Source: Triops longicaudatus
Taxonomy: Eukaryota > Arthropoda > Branchiopoda > Notostraca > Triopsidae
Length of the DNA: 64,000 bases
Assembly: GCA_022885665.1 (NCBI GenBank)
Contig: JAGQDJ010000045.1
Coordinates: 1 to 64,000, forward strand
Direction of reading: 5' to 3'
The notes under the pieces were generated by a model, which saw only the letters and a list, made by a program, of their open reading frames with translations, made no database searches and was not told the origin of the DNA. How positions within the stretch are numbered: the first letter of the stretch is position 1; each line of letters opens with the position of its first letter. This document shows, one piece after another, positions 46,601 to 61,600 of this stretch. The translations under genes were made by a program, and so were the position numbers.

Positions 46601-49600
46601 GCCATCACCACCAAATTGTACAAAGATTGTTCTTCTCGGTCGAGGGCTTGCCGCGTAAACAACGTGCCATTACCCGTAATCCCAAACTGTTCTTTTTCAT
46701 CGCCGCCACTAATGCTGTATGTCAATCTTCCATTTTCGCCTTTTGGTATCCAACGAAACAAACAAACAAAAAAAAAAAACAATTTTAAAAATGAATTGAG
46801 AGCAACATGATTTTCCCATCATGAACCGATTTCTAGGTCTGTTGGTTGCATTACAATTGGAACCTTTTTTTCTTTGTGTAACACGAAAGACAAAAAAATA
46901 TATATATAATGATTGTAAAGGAAGGGGACACGGGAGAAAGAAAAAAGAGAAAAAGGTTTTGGGCAGACAGAAAGACATCGGCTTCCAGAAAGCTTCCAGA
47001 AAACTGAGACAAAACATGTTTTTAATAGACAAAACGATTCGATATGGGGCGAGCTCGGACTTACAAGTTTTCAAACAACTGATGCTTTGATATGTCTTCT
47101 TTAAGTTTCGAATTCCAATGTGATTATATCTACTTCCCTGGGAGGTTTACAAGGATGAAATAGTTTATTCATTTTTTTCTGCTTGGGTTAACCTTTCGAT
47201 GAAATTTCAACCTTCATCAGAATACCAATAATTAATTGGAGGAATAAAAGGCGGTACTCATGATTGCTTAAAGAATCGATGATACGGATACTGAGTTACT
47301 TTAACGAGAGGGAAAATCACAGCAGAAAATAAAAATAAAAAAAAAAGAATCAGAAGTCCTCGAAACCATCCGTTTTCTTCCCCCAAAGATTGACGAAAGT
47401 TGCATTTCAATTTCAATTAATCAACTAACGTTTAGGGAATCTCGTAACATTGAGACTTGTTTTAATATGAGTTTAACATTCCTGACTTCACGTTTGCAGG
47501 GTATTCATTAAGGTTCACAGGAATAATACGTTAAGGGAAAATTAAATAGAGATCGTGACGGTAATTAGTTGAGAAAGAATGCTCAAACGCTTCCTTATGG
47601 GAAGAAACCTGAAACCTGCTATCTAATTAAACCCGCAAAAGAAGAGATAAGAGTAAGAACAGGGGAGACGTTCTTAATTTGTGTTCAAGTTTCGAAATTT
47701 TCTTAGGTTAAAAGATTACGATAGAAACGGAAATGGGTCAAGGTTTTGAACTTGTCAATAAAAAAATAAGATGAAGAAGAGAAATATATCTTGCGCGATA
47801 GAATATTTTGTTCACACTACACCCTATACACTTGAGCGATCCTTGAGCTTAGTCTCAAATTTGCCCTTCGTTCACACTATTCTAGCCACATGGAGTAGAT
47901 CTGAATGGTCACATTCGCTTGCGTTTATCTTTTACTCGACAAAAAACTGGAACATGACTATGAATAAATGTTATCCAACAAATTACCGTGTATAACTGGG
48001 CTACAAAATTAAGCTACATTTTAAATCAGGAAAAGAAGATTAACATGAAAACTTGCCAAAACGTGAGCAGGGGTTAAGTTACACATAGGTAACTTGACTA
48101 ACCCCTGGTAGATACGGCGGTCACATAATGCTGGGTTTACATGAACAGGACGTATGGAGCAAGTTAACCCAATGGGTTGACTTGATCCATACAACTTGCT
48201 TCAGATCGGTTAGCACAAATAAGTGGACTGGGTTGAGGTTCCATCAAGGGGTGGGACTCACTTGCGTCGTTTACATTTCTGTATTTTGTCAACAGAACTT
48301 TTTTGTAAAATAAATGCTTCTTTAAGTTACGAATTTATAATTGGTAAGTTTAACAGTATATTTTCCACAAGAAAAACTGTATAAAATGGTGAAGGTGAAA
48401 GCGATAACAAAAATAACGAAGGCTATGTCCCACCCTCCCCACCCTCTGATCGGTTGGCAGAGACAACTAAGGGGAAATAAGTTCAGCAGTGCTGAACTTA
48501 CCTCCATAGGTCTTAGTTATCTAAGTCATCCCTTTCCCTTCTGTAGAGAATTTTAAGCTGGTAGCTGGGTTAGGCTCACGTAAAGCCAGTATAACTTGGT
48601 GAGCTTCGCCCTGAAAAATTGCATTGCTAGAAAGTAACAATTACTAGAATTTCAAATACTGGAGTGAAAAAATCTATACTAGGATTGAACAGACATCTCT
48701 GGAAAGGAATACCGCAGCAATCGTAAGCGCTGCTTAGCAATAAGTTGTAATAATTGGAATCGAGTCCACTGAATCCATAGAGGAAACAATGAGAATGTAC
48801 CCTGCTAAAAATTGCTACCATCATAGATTTTTGGGAATATTTTTCACTCATCCAACGGTAAATACCACACTCAAAAAACAAATGCGCTATTGGTGTTTGG
48901 AACAATTCACATTTTACTAGTTTGATTCTCTCGATAGTTAATTACAATTTCAGCCACAAACATTTGTAATGATGAACGTCTCCAACAATGAAGGTCGTAT
49001 TCGACCTTATTCTTTTCTTCAACACTTTCTATCATACGCTATTCTCTCTCAATATCCTTAAAAGTTCGTCCCAGGGCAGTATTGTTTAGTAAAGCTCATT
49101 CTTAAGCAATTGTTATCCATCAAAAGTCGATTGTCTCTTGTTTTTTCTTGTTCAATATTCAAAGCTTCTCACGTGCCTAAAACTTTGGTAATGACCTTAT
49201 TAACCCAAACAGCCTTTCAATCATACCCGTATTCCCTCAACCCAGAAAACTGAAAATAAGCAGGCCAACAGTTACTCAAGATTACACTCGAATTCCTTTG
49301 AAATTGCCCAGCATACAAATTACGCATTAACTTGGGTCTCGAATGCAAAACTCAACCTTAAGCTATCACCCGATTCTTGATCCTTTCGAGAAACTCGACC
49401 TCCCTTGTCTCTCACGAACTCTCCCAAAAGATCCATCTCCAACTTTCTTACCTGAATCTTGGTCTGTCGCAAAGACAGTCAAAATCGACGTGCCGACGGT
49501 CACATTTTCATACAGTTCTTCGGAATAACTCATGGGATCAAATAAGGGTGCGTTATCATTCAAATCTAACACGTTGAAGTACACTGTCACCGTCGAAGAC

Positions 49601-52600
49601 AGACTTGGCCGACCTGCATCTTGAGCTTGCACTACAAACATGTAGTGTTGCACCTATAAAGATAAATCAAACAATTATTTTTAAATGAAAACAAATATTC
49701 GTACATGCGAATATACAAAACAAATATCATCATATTCGGACATGCGAAGCTCCTAAATTCCGAAGAAACATAATGAAAAAAAAAAAAAACTTAGCATGGA
49801 AGCATAATCCTGAAAAACAATGTTCTGGAATTGTTGAAAAATTACGAGCTTTTCTGCTGTACGTTATTTATTATAACTCTGAAATTTAAGGAAACTAAGG
49901 CAAATCTTGACAAGACAAATACGGGCAACTTCGCCTATAAATCGAACATACGCATTAACACTGCATAAAAAGAAAAAACTGTTGAAACATCGAAACACAA
50001 AATTTTTCGCAGTAAGGCTTAAAAGAAGATTGATTAGTGGCTACCTAGGTTTTCGCAGACTTCCCGTAACTCAAAAAAAGTACTGTAGTTGGTTAATTCT
50101 AGCAGATTAACGCTTCGCAGTAAGTCATGTTTCATTTCGAATTCGTTGATCAAATAACTGTAATGAATCCTTAGACAGCATAGCTCTTATCTCGAACGTC
50201 ATTAAACCCATTACTTCCAAAGCAAATTCCCACTACATTATACTTTATATTTGTCGCGTAAAAACGGTCTGATTCTCTCGCCCCCAAGCCCCCCCCCCCC
50301 CCACACACCAAAAAAATCTTGACTTTAGCCACGATCTTTCCTCCCCATTACTTCCTTATCTTCTATTGCCTCATCCGAGTCAAAAAAAATCTTAAAAAAT
50401 CTAGTAAGAATAACATGGCAGGAAGCTCCCCTGCTGTCCCAGGTACTAGTCGCCTGCGTCTTTTACCTGGGAGTAACATTTCACCAACCAAGCAACCAAC
50501 CCTGGGCCCATCCACTCTTTTTATTTCTTTCGTTAGGGGAAAAAACTGAAAAGAAAAAGCTGGTTTACCTTTGCGTTCCTATCTCTCGCATAGAAACAGA
50601 AAAGCAGAGGAAGTCAAGAGCGCTCTAAGAGCAAGAAAAGAAAAAGACCTTGGGTTGGGCTCTTCTCTTCTTTCTCTCTTTCTTCATTCCTTCTTCTCCA
50701 ATTTTGCTTCTTGTTTCTATCATCTTTCTACAGATAGCCTTCGGTTAACGCTTATTGCCCCGCAGAGCGCATCTTTTCCTAGACACCTATTCTTTGCGTA
50801 ATGTGCGGCTACCCTACATCCCTATGCTCCATGCAAGTTATGGAATGTGGGCAACCCGCAGGTGTTTCGTTTCAAATCTTACAATAATGCGATTCAGACC
50901 TTTCGTGGCATTATATGGGGCACCGACGCTCACCTCTGTCACCAGCCGATACTGAGTTTCAGCGGTAACACACGTACTTTAAAGGTGTAGACGAAAAAGT
51001 TCCAAACACATCTGTCACTTTATTGCAAAGTCAATGGCTTAGCAATGAGCTATCTTTTTATTTAAGGGAGGTTAGGTTCCAACCGTAGAACTACAAATAT
51101 GTCAACCCCGTTATGTAAACCGTCACAGCACTTGTTTTTATGCACAAGAGACTGCCTTTGTATTGCTTTCGTTTTCAATTGAACCTTTTTCACACGTAAT
51201 ACATAGCTGCCTCACGATGATTTCCTAAATAATAATAAAGCAACATAAGCAATCTAAAGTGTACTTATCCGTAGCCAAAAATTGCACTTTAGCACTGTGC
51301 GGAGTTAGTCATTGCTGCAAAATGCTTTCAGTTTATCTACATCAATATTCTGCTTTTCTTCCGTGGAAAAAAAATTATCTTTCTGCATATACACGGCATG
51401 TATATTTACATATTGCAGCCATTGTTTTATTTTTCCAAAACGAGCACTTTTGTTTGCGTTGTGAGAATGCTCGCACTTTCCTACGCCAGATATGGGAGTG
51501 CATTGAAATCTCCAGAAAAGTTCAGGAGCTTTCAAAACACGACTAGAGAAGCTACATCAACGATTTTTCTCGGTACACAGTCTAATGTATACTCAGTGCT
51601 ATATTGCTGTACTATATTGCTTCTTGCAAAAATATTTTTAGATGTCACAGATTTTCTCTGAGATTTTACTAATGCAGACGACAAATGCAAGAAACCCGAA
51701 AATCGCGTTAAAGAAAACACAACAAAGTTTCAAAGCTTACAGTTTAATTTTCAAAACAATCCAACATGCGTTTCAGAACACGCTTCTCCTAAATTATGGA
51801 GAACTTCATGCAAGCGTGCCGATCATAGGCTCATACGCTGGGCGCAGAACGTTGTAAATCGGCTGCACCGAACTAAGTAGTCCATAGAACTTGTTCCTCG
51901 GCTAAAGGATTACGCCATACGCACCTAGTTTTTATGCAGCAAACCGAACTTCCTTTTACTCGCATATACAGCTTGGAAGAATTGCCAACAAAATTCGCTT
52001 GTTGTTACGATAGATCTCGTAATTTTATTCACAACTCGTGGAATATTCCCACGGCGATTTTGAAACACAGAAAACACTTAACTGAAAACTTGTCATTGCT
52101 ATAAACTGAAGGTACTCTAAACTAAAAATAGAATCTCGTTATGATGACCCCCTCTTTTAAAAACTGCTGGATATAGAGAAAGAATTTTTACGGCCCCGAG
52201 CATCGTAAATGTAAAGAAAAAGCTTCTGATGGAACGAACTTCTGATTTACTGTATAGTTTTTTTTTTCCGGTAGAAGTAAACTAGTTGCTTCGAGATTCT
52301 ACTGTATAACTAAAGTAATTCATTTCAGCTAAACATTGAAACTAGGTAATCACGGCAAACACACTGACTGAACCCCATTCGCACGGAAATATATGCACCA
52401 TACACCGTGCATGCCGCTGGGTGTTTTTCTTCAGGACAAGCCGTGTGGCTAAGGTATGTTCATGCAGAATACACTGTAGTTCAAATAGTCTGAACACGGC
52501 GGTTTGCTTATTACAAGTTCTGTGTGTACTAACCTACTTCATTTTGCTTAAGAACGTCACTGAAACAAAAACATCCCCATGCTTAACTCCCAAGTCCTCT

Positions 52601-55600
52601 GTGATAAGTTTTTTCCGTTGACCTAGGTGCCGTCGGTAACTTTTACGCCACCAACCGTTACTAGACTTTTAATTATGCCCAGTATGTTTTAGTATCCTAC
52701 CCTTACAGATTAGGCCGTAAGAAATGTCAGCCAAGTTGTGTGTGAAAACGTCCTCGTTTAGCGCCATTTGCTTCCGTTTGTCTGCGAGGGAACGAAGCCC
52801 TCGCGTTAACTGGGGTTCGTTTCCCTTTCACCAAACCTTTTCAGATTCTTTGAAAAGCCTTTTTCTATCTCTTTCTCTTCTCTCCCACCTTGCAGCTTGG
52901 TTTCTTCCTCTTTAGCTCATCTTATCACCCTCTTTTTCCTCCTCCTCGCCCATGTGCCCTTCTCCTTAGGGACTTGTCCCGACGTTGAATAGGCCTATCC
53001 ATCACTCAAGACGCTTGGTGTTCCCGCCGAGCTGCTCCGTGCTGCGCCGCAAGGCCGCTCAGCAGCCCCCATCGCGCCTCCCTTCGAGAAATGTCTGACA
53101 CATCTCGGCAATTCGGCATCCACCTGAGCATTGCAACAACCTTGTACTGTACGAGCACTTTTTTGCTTGTGCCCAGCTCATTCTCAGTCCCGCCGTGCTC
53201 CCCACCCCCCTCTCTCTCTCTTCGCCATCTTTTGCAAGGAGCCCAAATGGTCGAACGCCAAAGAAGTACAAAAAAAGGCTCCTCGCCAACCCAGCCAACC
53301 CTTTGGCGCACAGCAGGATGCCTCCGACACTCACAAACTTCTTTGGGATCCTTTTTTGTTTTTGTTTTTATTATTTTATTATTATTCCTTTTTATTTTGC
53401 GCCACAGTTCTTCAAAACGGTGCTCCGAGGCATCATTGGCAATGTCAGACAAGCTAGCACCTTTTTTTGGCCTACGGTACGTTTTCCCTCAATTATCCTG
53501 GACTCTTTCAGAACTCGCAACGAATTAAAGAAACCAATAAGAAATTCATTCCAAAAAACAGGCTTCTGGAACCAAAGTTATTGACAGTGAAATTTGGCAA
53601 AAGAAATCCGAAAATAGATATTTACTCTTCCTTTGCCTTGCAGTGGTAGTGAGCTCATCATTCATGATTCAACAAAGTCCTGTGTACCTAGATTTAAGTA
53701 GCTCCTGTACCAGTAGCATGCACTGAGTTTCACCCATATTTATAATTGAAACTGCACATATTGATGATACAGAGAAAGATACACGTTTGGGTAACTTCGT
53801 ACTTAAGTATTATCTAAAAAAATACTCTAAATGACTGGTTTTGTCGGCTTTTCTCAGTGTAAAAACTCCCAACCGGTTGCTATACTTACGCTTTTTGCTG
53901 TAACTACTGTTTGTTACCGCTAATTGCCCTTCAAAGAACTCGAAAAGTTTTCACCAACGTCCGAGTTTAACGTTACACGATCGAGACGATTCGCATCCTT
54001 TCTCTTCTGATCCGAGCACTTCCGACAGCAGATTTTTTAAATATTTGTGCGTCTGCTTACAGTAGCCTAGAATAATTGTGACAGAAAATATGTTCTGTAC
54101 GTCTAAGTGCGGTTTACCGGATGCTTTGTCTGTACATTTACATAGGTGTCAATATCCTTTATAACAAACGACGTTTCCTTGTAATCTGGCTCTAATATGG
54201 GGTGAATCAACTGTATCACTTAGCAAATTGGTTTACGTATTGGTTTACGTAACAAACCTATGTTTAAGAGTTTTCCCACTACCGCTCTTCCTGTACACTG
54301 TATCAACCATTCAATGATTTCTATTACTAAATTTCATTACATTTTGTTAAGATGTGACATGTCCGTCTAGTTAGGACAAAAATAAATGAACATATGCAAA
54401 ATAATAAATCCGTGGTTTTATATTATCCTAATATCCTGAGAAATCGTTTATACTTCCGAAATCATTCTCACTCGCTTCAATCGTCTTCAATTCGTTCTTT
54501 AAGTTTCTAAGTTATTGGCCATGGCGAGAAACCTAAATGCTTTATTGCGCTTGATGAACACACAGAGCTTGTTCAAACCAAAGACTTCCGTTATTTACCT
54601 AAGAAACTTGTTTAAAAGCCCGAATTTAAAAGACCAGCTTTGGTTTTCCAACACCTTCCGCGTGTGGCAACCACCATGGTTCACAACTTTTTGTTTCACT
54701 TGTTTTCTATTTCTGCAAAGATCTTACAGAAACGTGAAAGTTTCACTTCTCATGCCACATTGCTCACTCATTGCATTTATAGGGTAACACCAAAACTTTT
54801 TTTTATCAACCCTAGTCTAGTCACTAAGTTTAGTATTGTCTAATATTGAGAAAAGCACTGGTAAAGGTAATTAAGCTTTCTATCATTAAGTATCATTCAA
54901 GTATGAAGAAAAGTTCCTCTTACCTGTTCATAATCCAGGCGGGATGTGAGGGTAAAAACTCCAGATTGAGGATTTAAGCTGAAGACGTCATTGCCCCAAT
55001 CAGAGAGAACGGTGTACGACACTTGGGCGTTGACGCCTTCGTCAGGATCCTCGGCCGAAACTGCGCCTACCCACGCGCCCCGGCCGGCGTCTTCGGGGAT
55101 GTCAAAGGAGTAGGCGGGACTGGGGAACACGGGCGCATTATCATTAGTATCCAGGACAGTGATAGGTAAGGTGGTTTCGGCATTTTGTTCGCCGTCCGAA
55201 GCACGCAAACGGAGTTTGTACTGGCTACGGACTTCGCGGTCTAGCGGTAAACGCAAGCGTAACGTGCCGGTACTGGCTTCTAAGCTGAACTCGTTGGCTT
55301 CATCCCCGCCTACGAGCTCGTATGTGACCACGCCTAAAGCATCTGCATCACTGGCACTGACAGAGGTGACCACTTGACCCACAACCAAATCTTCCGATAC
55401 GTTGACGACACTTTCCGGTTCCACCCAAACTGGCGGACTGTCGTTCTTGTCCAGTACTTTGACCAACACCTTTTGGAAATCAACGAAAATTCATTTAATA
55501 TAAACAAAAATCATGAGTAAAACATTTAAAAGTACAAGTTGATTATTACTGTTGATTATTACCTCATAAACTAGCAGATACGATTATCTACAAATGCCTA

Positions 55601-58600
55601 ATACCAAAAATTGCTGGAAACAACTATACAGTCACTAGGAAAACGAAACGTAGTAGATATTTGTTCTGCCGAATGAAATATGCATACAGGTTTTTCATGG
55701 TGTACACAAATCTATACCGCAAATTATTGAATAATCAAATTAAAAAATCGACTTTTGAAAGCTTCTTAGCGAGTTTCACCCTCATTGTGACAAAAGAAGA
55801 ATCTCATTATGAGAAAAGTAAGAAATTTATGCAAAATAATGTAACCCTGCGTAACAACGCATTGAATTCAACCACAAAAACTAAGCCCTGTCTAAAGCAA
55901 TAGGAAAAAAATAATAATAAAAAACATTCAAAAGTTCATTAGCTAAGTTTCTTTTTCACTTAATGGAGAAAAGTCAATTAACCCTTCAGGGGGGTTGTGC
56001 AGGTATGATTCTCCCAGTTCGTACTCCTCCTTCTTGACCCCTCCTTTTACCCCCCAAAAAAAGCACTGATTAACTCCTAGGGGAGGAATACCAGCCTTAC
56101 ACGGTATTTATAGAGGGGGTTAAGGGGGGCAATACAGGTAGATATCGCACTCTTGTAACCCCCTTAACCTCTAATTTCCTCGTCTCTCCCCGAGAAAGGT
56201 TCCAAGTGGGGCAAGAAAGAAACCAAGAAGTAGAAAACGAAGAAGAAAGACGAAAAACACCCTCATCATCATGATGATAATGGGTGGCAAGATTTGACCC
56301 CCTCCCTCCCAAAAAGGAGGTAGATTCTCCTCCCCTTTCTCCTTTTCTTTAACTAACTTCCTAACGAAACCTTCGCCAAGTTTTACCGTAACAGATTTCT
56401 TCATTTACCAGCAAAAAAGACCTGCTGGGGGGCGATGGCCAAGAATTTTGTTGGGTTACGGGAGGGTTGTAACCCTCACCCCTGTTTTAAAAAGAGGCCA
56501 AACTTACTCACCAACGCAATTCCCCCCTAAGATTCACCCCCTGCAGCTAAGGCACAAGCAAACAAGTCTTTGGATAGATACAAGAAGTAAAGGGTGAGAA
56601 GGGATGCAATGAGCAACAATAACGTTTCCTTCATGTCTGCTTACTTTGCTTTGGGTTGAAAGATGCTTAGGGCCGAAATTCCACCCAACCTAGTGCATAT
56701 ATGTGGCTAAAGGGCAAAATAACCCCTGTCCGTTAACGTTAATTCTTTTCCACACTACATACATATATACATGTATATACCTGTTAGCAACACACGGGCT
56801 TTGGTTGGTTAGTGGGCAACGAGATGAGATGCATGCGATAAAAGGATCCCCTTCTCCTTATCGTTTTGACTCGTCCCCGAAACTCGCCGAAGCAGCAGCA
56901 AAAAGGTTTAGAAAGTACTTGCCAGTTGGTTAAAGTTCACTTGCTAAACTACTGATAAACTGTGCCTCCATGGCTCGCGTGGTTTTCACACGAAAATCAT
57001 GCTTAGTCATAAACATTAAGCAGTATCACAACCATAATCGTACCTAGGAACTCTTAATAATACTCCAATAGCACTGACCCGTCCACATGTGCTACATGTC
57101 TAACGCTTTTTGTGTTAAGCGTTCTAAAATATCAATAAAGGAATGCAGACAGAGACATCGCGCCTCTGGCCGTTCTGTGCGCAGCAATAACGCTATTCAA
57201 CTATACTAGATTTTATTTGAGAACCAACCAGTTGGGTGACAATAGCCGCTTTAGTACCAGTTGCTTATTCCTTTCTGGGATTCTAAATATTGCCAAAGCT
57301 TCTGTGGTAAAAACTTGTCATATAAGAGAGAAGCAAAACTGCATGCTAGTAAGCTTTATTCCTTAAACACGAGTGTTTCCTCATAATTCCTCTTCTGTCT
57401 AACTGGTCTCTAATGAAATACAATTTATGGTAGCATTAATGCTTCCAAAGTGGCTCATCAAGCTATAGGACGTAAAGTCCGTCAACGCAAAAGAGATCGA
57501 TGACAAACCTATCAACTACTGCGTTTTAAGACTCATTCTACTGCTCTTGAAGGATGCAGTCTTCACCAGCTGCCAATTTCCGCCATTCCCGCCAAATGGC
57601 GTAGGATAGATTGTGCCACGCAATGACGTAGCACCCAAGATGGCAACAAATGAAACCTTCTTGTGCTCACAACACACAGTCCATCAAGTCAACGCTAATA
57701 ATTCCTCAAAACGTGCATTTCTCTAATCGCCGCATACTGAAGCTATTGATAGGGCGAACCGAGGCCACGTTACATAGATGGCAGACAACGGACACGAGGG
57801 AGATGACTAGTTCTACTTTTTGGTGCGTTAGCTCATTTAAAGCGGGTGCTTCTATTAGTGCTCAAGTAAAAAAAAGTGTAACAAACAGGATTTAAAATTA
57901 CTGCAACTCACTGAATATCTAAAATTCATCTTGCAATGCCAGACACACTGTAAATCGAACATAAATCTTAGCACTATAATTATCTTGTGATTAAAAAAGC
58001 GTAAATCGTAACTATCGCGAATCGTACTCTTGCAGTAATGTAACGCCTTCCGAACCCCCGACCCCCGCTGAACTCTAATTCTTCAACTAGTAAAGGGTGT
58101 GTATGGAAAAAAGGGGTGGGGATAGGGTGGTATGGCGGGTGTCATAAAACTTCCTTTCGCCTTTACCCGAAAGTTTTTAGCGTTTTTCAAGGCCACCATA
58201 ACTCGGGGGAAAAATCATAAAACGAGTCTCCCTACTTATGTCCCGCCAAATGCCAGAATCTATAAATTTATGGTTATACTCAATAATTCTATTGCCCGAT
58301 CTACAATTTATATTTTCTTAGGACTTTTTAACTACCCAAAATTTAAATCCCAAATGAAAATCATATACATGCGTTAGGTAAGAAAGAGAAAATCTCAAAA
58401 CTCCCAGTCCGAACTCCCTTTGATAACTATTGGCGGACATTCTTTTTATACTCCTTTTCTATTATTCCCACGTCTTTCTTATCGTCACAAAAATGTTACT
58501 TTTATTTAAAAAAAAATGTTTAAAGCGTTGCGGGCTGTTTCGTTCTATGGATTTCAGTGACATTAAATTTGAAAAAAAAAATCGAGAAGCTCCTCATAAA

Positions 58601-61600
58601 AGCTACAAGAAAGGTTCCAAGGAAGCTAATGAGCAATTAGCATCGAATTCAAAGTCAAAGAAAAGAAGTAACGCCTTCCCTCGATTGTTGCATTCCAATG
58701 CGCATTTAGGACATTGCCTCCTTTTCGCTTCGATTCTTCTTCGTTTTTCAAAGGAGTTTTTCATTTCCCCTTGGCCTATTCTTAGAAGGCCATCCAATAC
58801 GAAAAAGCAAAACACAGGCGTCCCAACTCGCCAGAATCTTAACAATGAAAAAGCTTGGCTGCTTCTTTTGTTGAAATGGTCCTTCTCACTTGAAGAAAAA
58901 CCCCCAAGATCCCCTTCTTCAACCCTCCCTTCATTTCTTCGGCTATCAGCGACATTTTGGTCTTTTTACCTTTCGAACCTCTTTAGCTTCTTAATTCTCT
59001 ACTTTATCTCTTTCTGTTACTGTGATGCGAAGGTTCCGAGCGTCATCCGAAGCCCTAATCAAGAATCAAAATCGGTGATGAAGAAGTGGGAACACCGACA
59101 GGAAACAGCAGAGAGTCCGTTAAAAAATCTCAGAGTAGGGCCGGGACGTCGCAGTATCATGAACGTTAAAATCCAACGTTGGGTCATCAGCACATGATCC
59201 AAATACGGACAACTCATTTCCCAACTAAGTCCTACCTACTGCGAGTGGGTAAAGCGGCTTCTGCCAGGTTCTATTGACAGGATCGAGTTGGTCAAAACCT
59301 TGCCCACCTCCTATTTCATTACCGCAAACTGAATAGGGAAAGAGCCATCTTACTAAGAGAGTTTAGCACTCACGAAAGTTCACTTCAATACCCAGGAGAT
59401 GCTCTCAAACCCCAAGATATTCCCAGCTATTGTTAAATTCATGGTAGCAGCCTGTCACGTGTAAATAGCCCTCCCCTTCCACCTCACCCCCATCCCCAAT
59501 TGCACTAAGTACAACCCATTCGGTGCTAGAGTGTTTAAAACGGGTTGATTTTTAATTTGTTAAAATTGTTTTTGTATTAGCGACCGTTTCACTGCAATAG
59601 AACGTAAGCTTACGCGGGGGAATCAATGAAAAGGTTCCGAGGTAATTGTTTCTTTGCGATCTGTAGTACAAGTTATTGGAATATTGGCTACTATGTTTTG
59701 GTACAAATACTTATTTATGTATTAGACCCTCTGTGTCAGAACTGATGAGACGTCAAACACTTTTTTCACTTTTGATTTATTAGCTGGGCATTTATTACTT
59801 ATTTCCATTAATGCTAGTACTATTATAAGAGATTTTTTTTCAAAGAATGAGCCAGTACGTTTAGTAGTCAATAAGGAAAAGTTGTAGGGCGGAGCTTACC
59901 TTAGTGAGCGAGGTCTGGGGCGTGGGCGTGCCTAACGTAACCGCGACGACCGTGAGTGCGTATTCTTCCACGCCTACTTCGCGATCCAAGCTGGCCGCCG
60001 TGCTAAGCAAACCCGTTTTAGGGTCCAAATCAAAGGCCAAGGGCAACGTGACGGGCCAACTCCCTTGACTGGCGGTGATGTTCACGATGTAATACTCAGT
60101 CTCCGCCAGAGGGTGGACGACAGATTTGGCGCTGATGCTAATAACCGATGTGCCGATCGGCTCATTCTCGGCTACCGAACTAGTGTACACAGGTTTGGTA
60201 AACGTCGGCCCTGAAGAGCTCGACGCAGGAGTAGAGGCATTGCTACTACCCATGACGTCATCCGTCGCGCCTACGCTCAAAATGGTTAGTGTAGTCTCAG
60301 TAGATTTCCGTTGCGCGTGGACAGCTTCGTCGGTAGCGCGAACCGTGAGACGGTATTGGGTTTCGGGGTTTAAAACGGTCTTGCGGAGGGTGAGCCAGCC
60401 GGTCGTGCGATCCAGGGAAAAAAGCTCCGTGTCGCCCGAGACGAGTTCGTAGGTCACCAAGCCGTTAGTGTTGGCGTCAGCATCCATGGCTGATACTTTC
60501 AAGATAGCGTAGCCTTTGCCCACATTAGGCGGTAAAAGCCCGGCATTAACAGAAGAGAACACGGGTGCGTTATCGTTGACATCTTCTACGATAACAGTGA
60601 CCAATTTTTCGGCCGACAGTCGCGCACTGGGAGGATTGGCCTGGTCGGTCGCGATGACGCTTAGCTTGAAAGTGTCTGCATACTCGCGATCAATTACCCG
60701 TGTAACGTAAACGACCCCAGTTTCGGGGCGGATGGCGAAATGCGGTTTATCCTGGGGTTCTAACTGCACCAGAGAATAGCGCAACTGACCGTTGGGACCC
60801 GCATCCGGGTCTTCAGCCGTAACCGTGACAATCGGGGTATGCAAGGGGATCCCTTCTTGAATCTGTCTCACCAGGGCGGTGGCGGGGAAATGGGGCGCGT
60901 TATCGTTCGCGTCGAGCACGCGGATCGTTAAGGGCCAAACAGAGGTCAGCCGGGGATTTCCACCATCGCTGGCTGTAATGTTCAGCTTGTAGTTATGGGT
61001 TGCTTCGTAGTCTAAAGGTTTCTCGAGATACAGTTTGCCGGTGGAGGGATCCATACGAAACGCGTCATGGACATTCCCTGCCCCGATAAAGTACGTCACT
61101 TCACCATGGACACCGAGATCCGCATCCTGGGCCGAGAACGTGACCAGCTCAGAGCCTACGGCGGTGGTCTCGGAAAGCGATAACGTGGTCGGATTCTGTG
61201 CAGCGAACTCAGGAGCGTTGTCGTTCTCATCCATGATGTCGATAGTCAAATTAGCAGAAGTATTCATCGACCGTGGGATGCCCGCGTCCCTGGCAGAAAT
61301 AGTAAGCACGTACTTCGAGACAGTTTCTCGGTCCAAAGGTTTGGCAAGCCACACTTGGCCGGTGTTTTCGTCAATCCTAAAGTGATTTTGCACATTGCCA
61401 GCGATGATGGAGTAGGTGAGTTGTCCATTGGGTCCCTCGTCCTGGTCTGTGGCAGCTGCGCGGAAAATTTGTGTTTCTAGCGCGGCGCCCTCTGAAATGC
61501 TTGCTTTGTACGGTAAACGGATAAACACTGGTGCGTTGTCGTTCACATCAGTGATGGTGATGATCACCCGTGCGCGATCGCGGAGACGTTGTATGCCGTT

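Larger units (their letters stand above)
31810..59899. other. fat introns: content
   Basis: Nine introns lie within the visible gene, all GT/AG. Five are long: 55470-59899, 49654-54923, 46740-49451, 43809-46551 and 38717-42895. The rest are short: 38390-38535, 35725-35944, 32434-32809 region ending at 32042, and 31604-31809. The long ones are AT-rich with homopolymer runs (C-run near 50288-50303, several poly-A and poly-T). I see no nested gene I can support. Two long open frames on the opposite strand (58430-59197 and 40531-41157) are noted among the findings. Confidence 0.55.
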
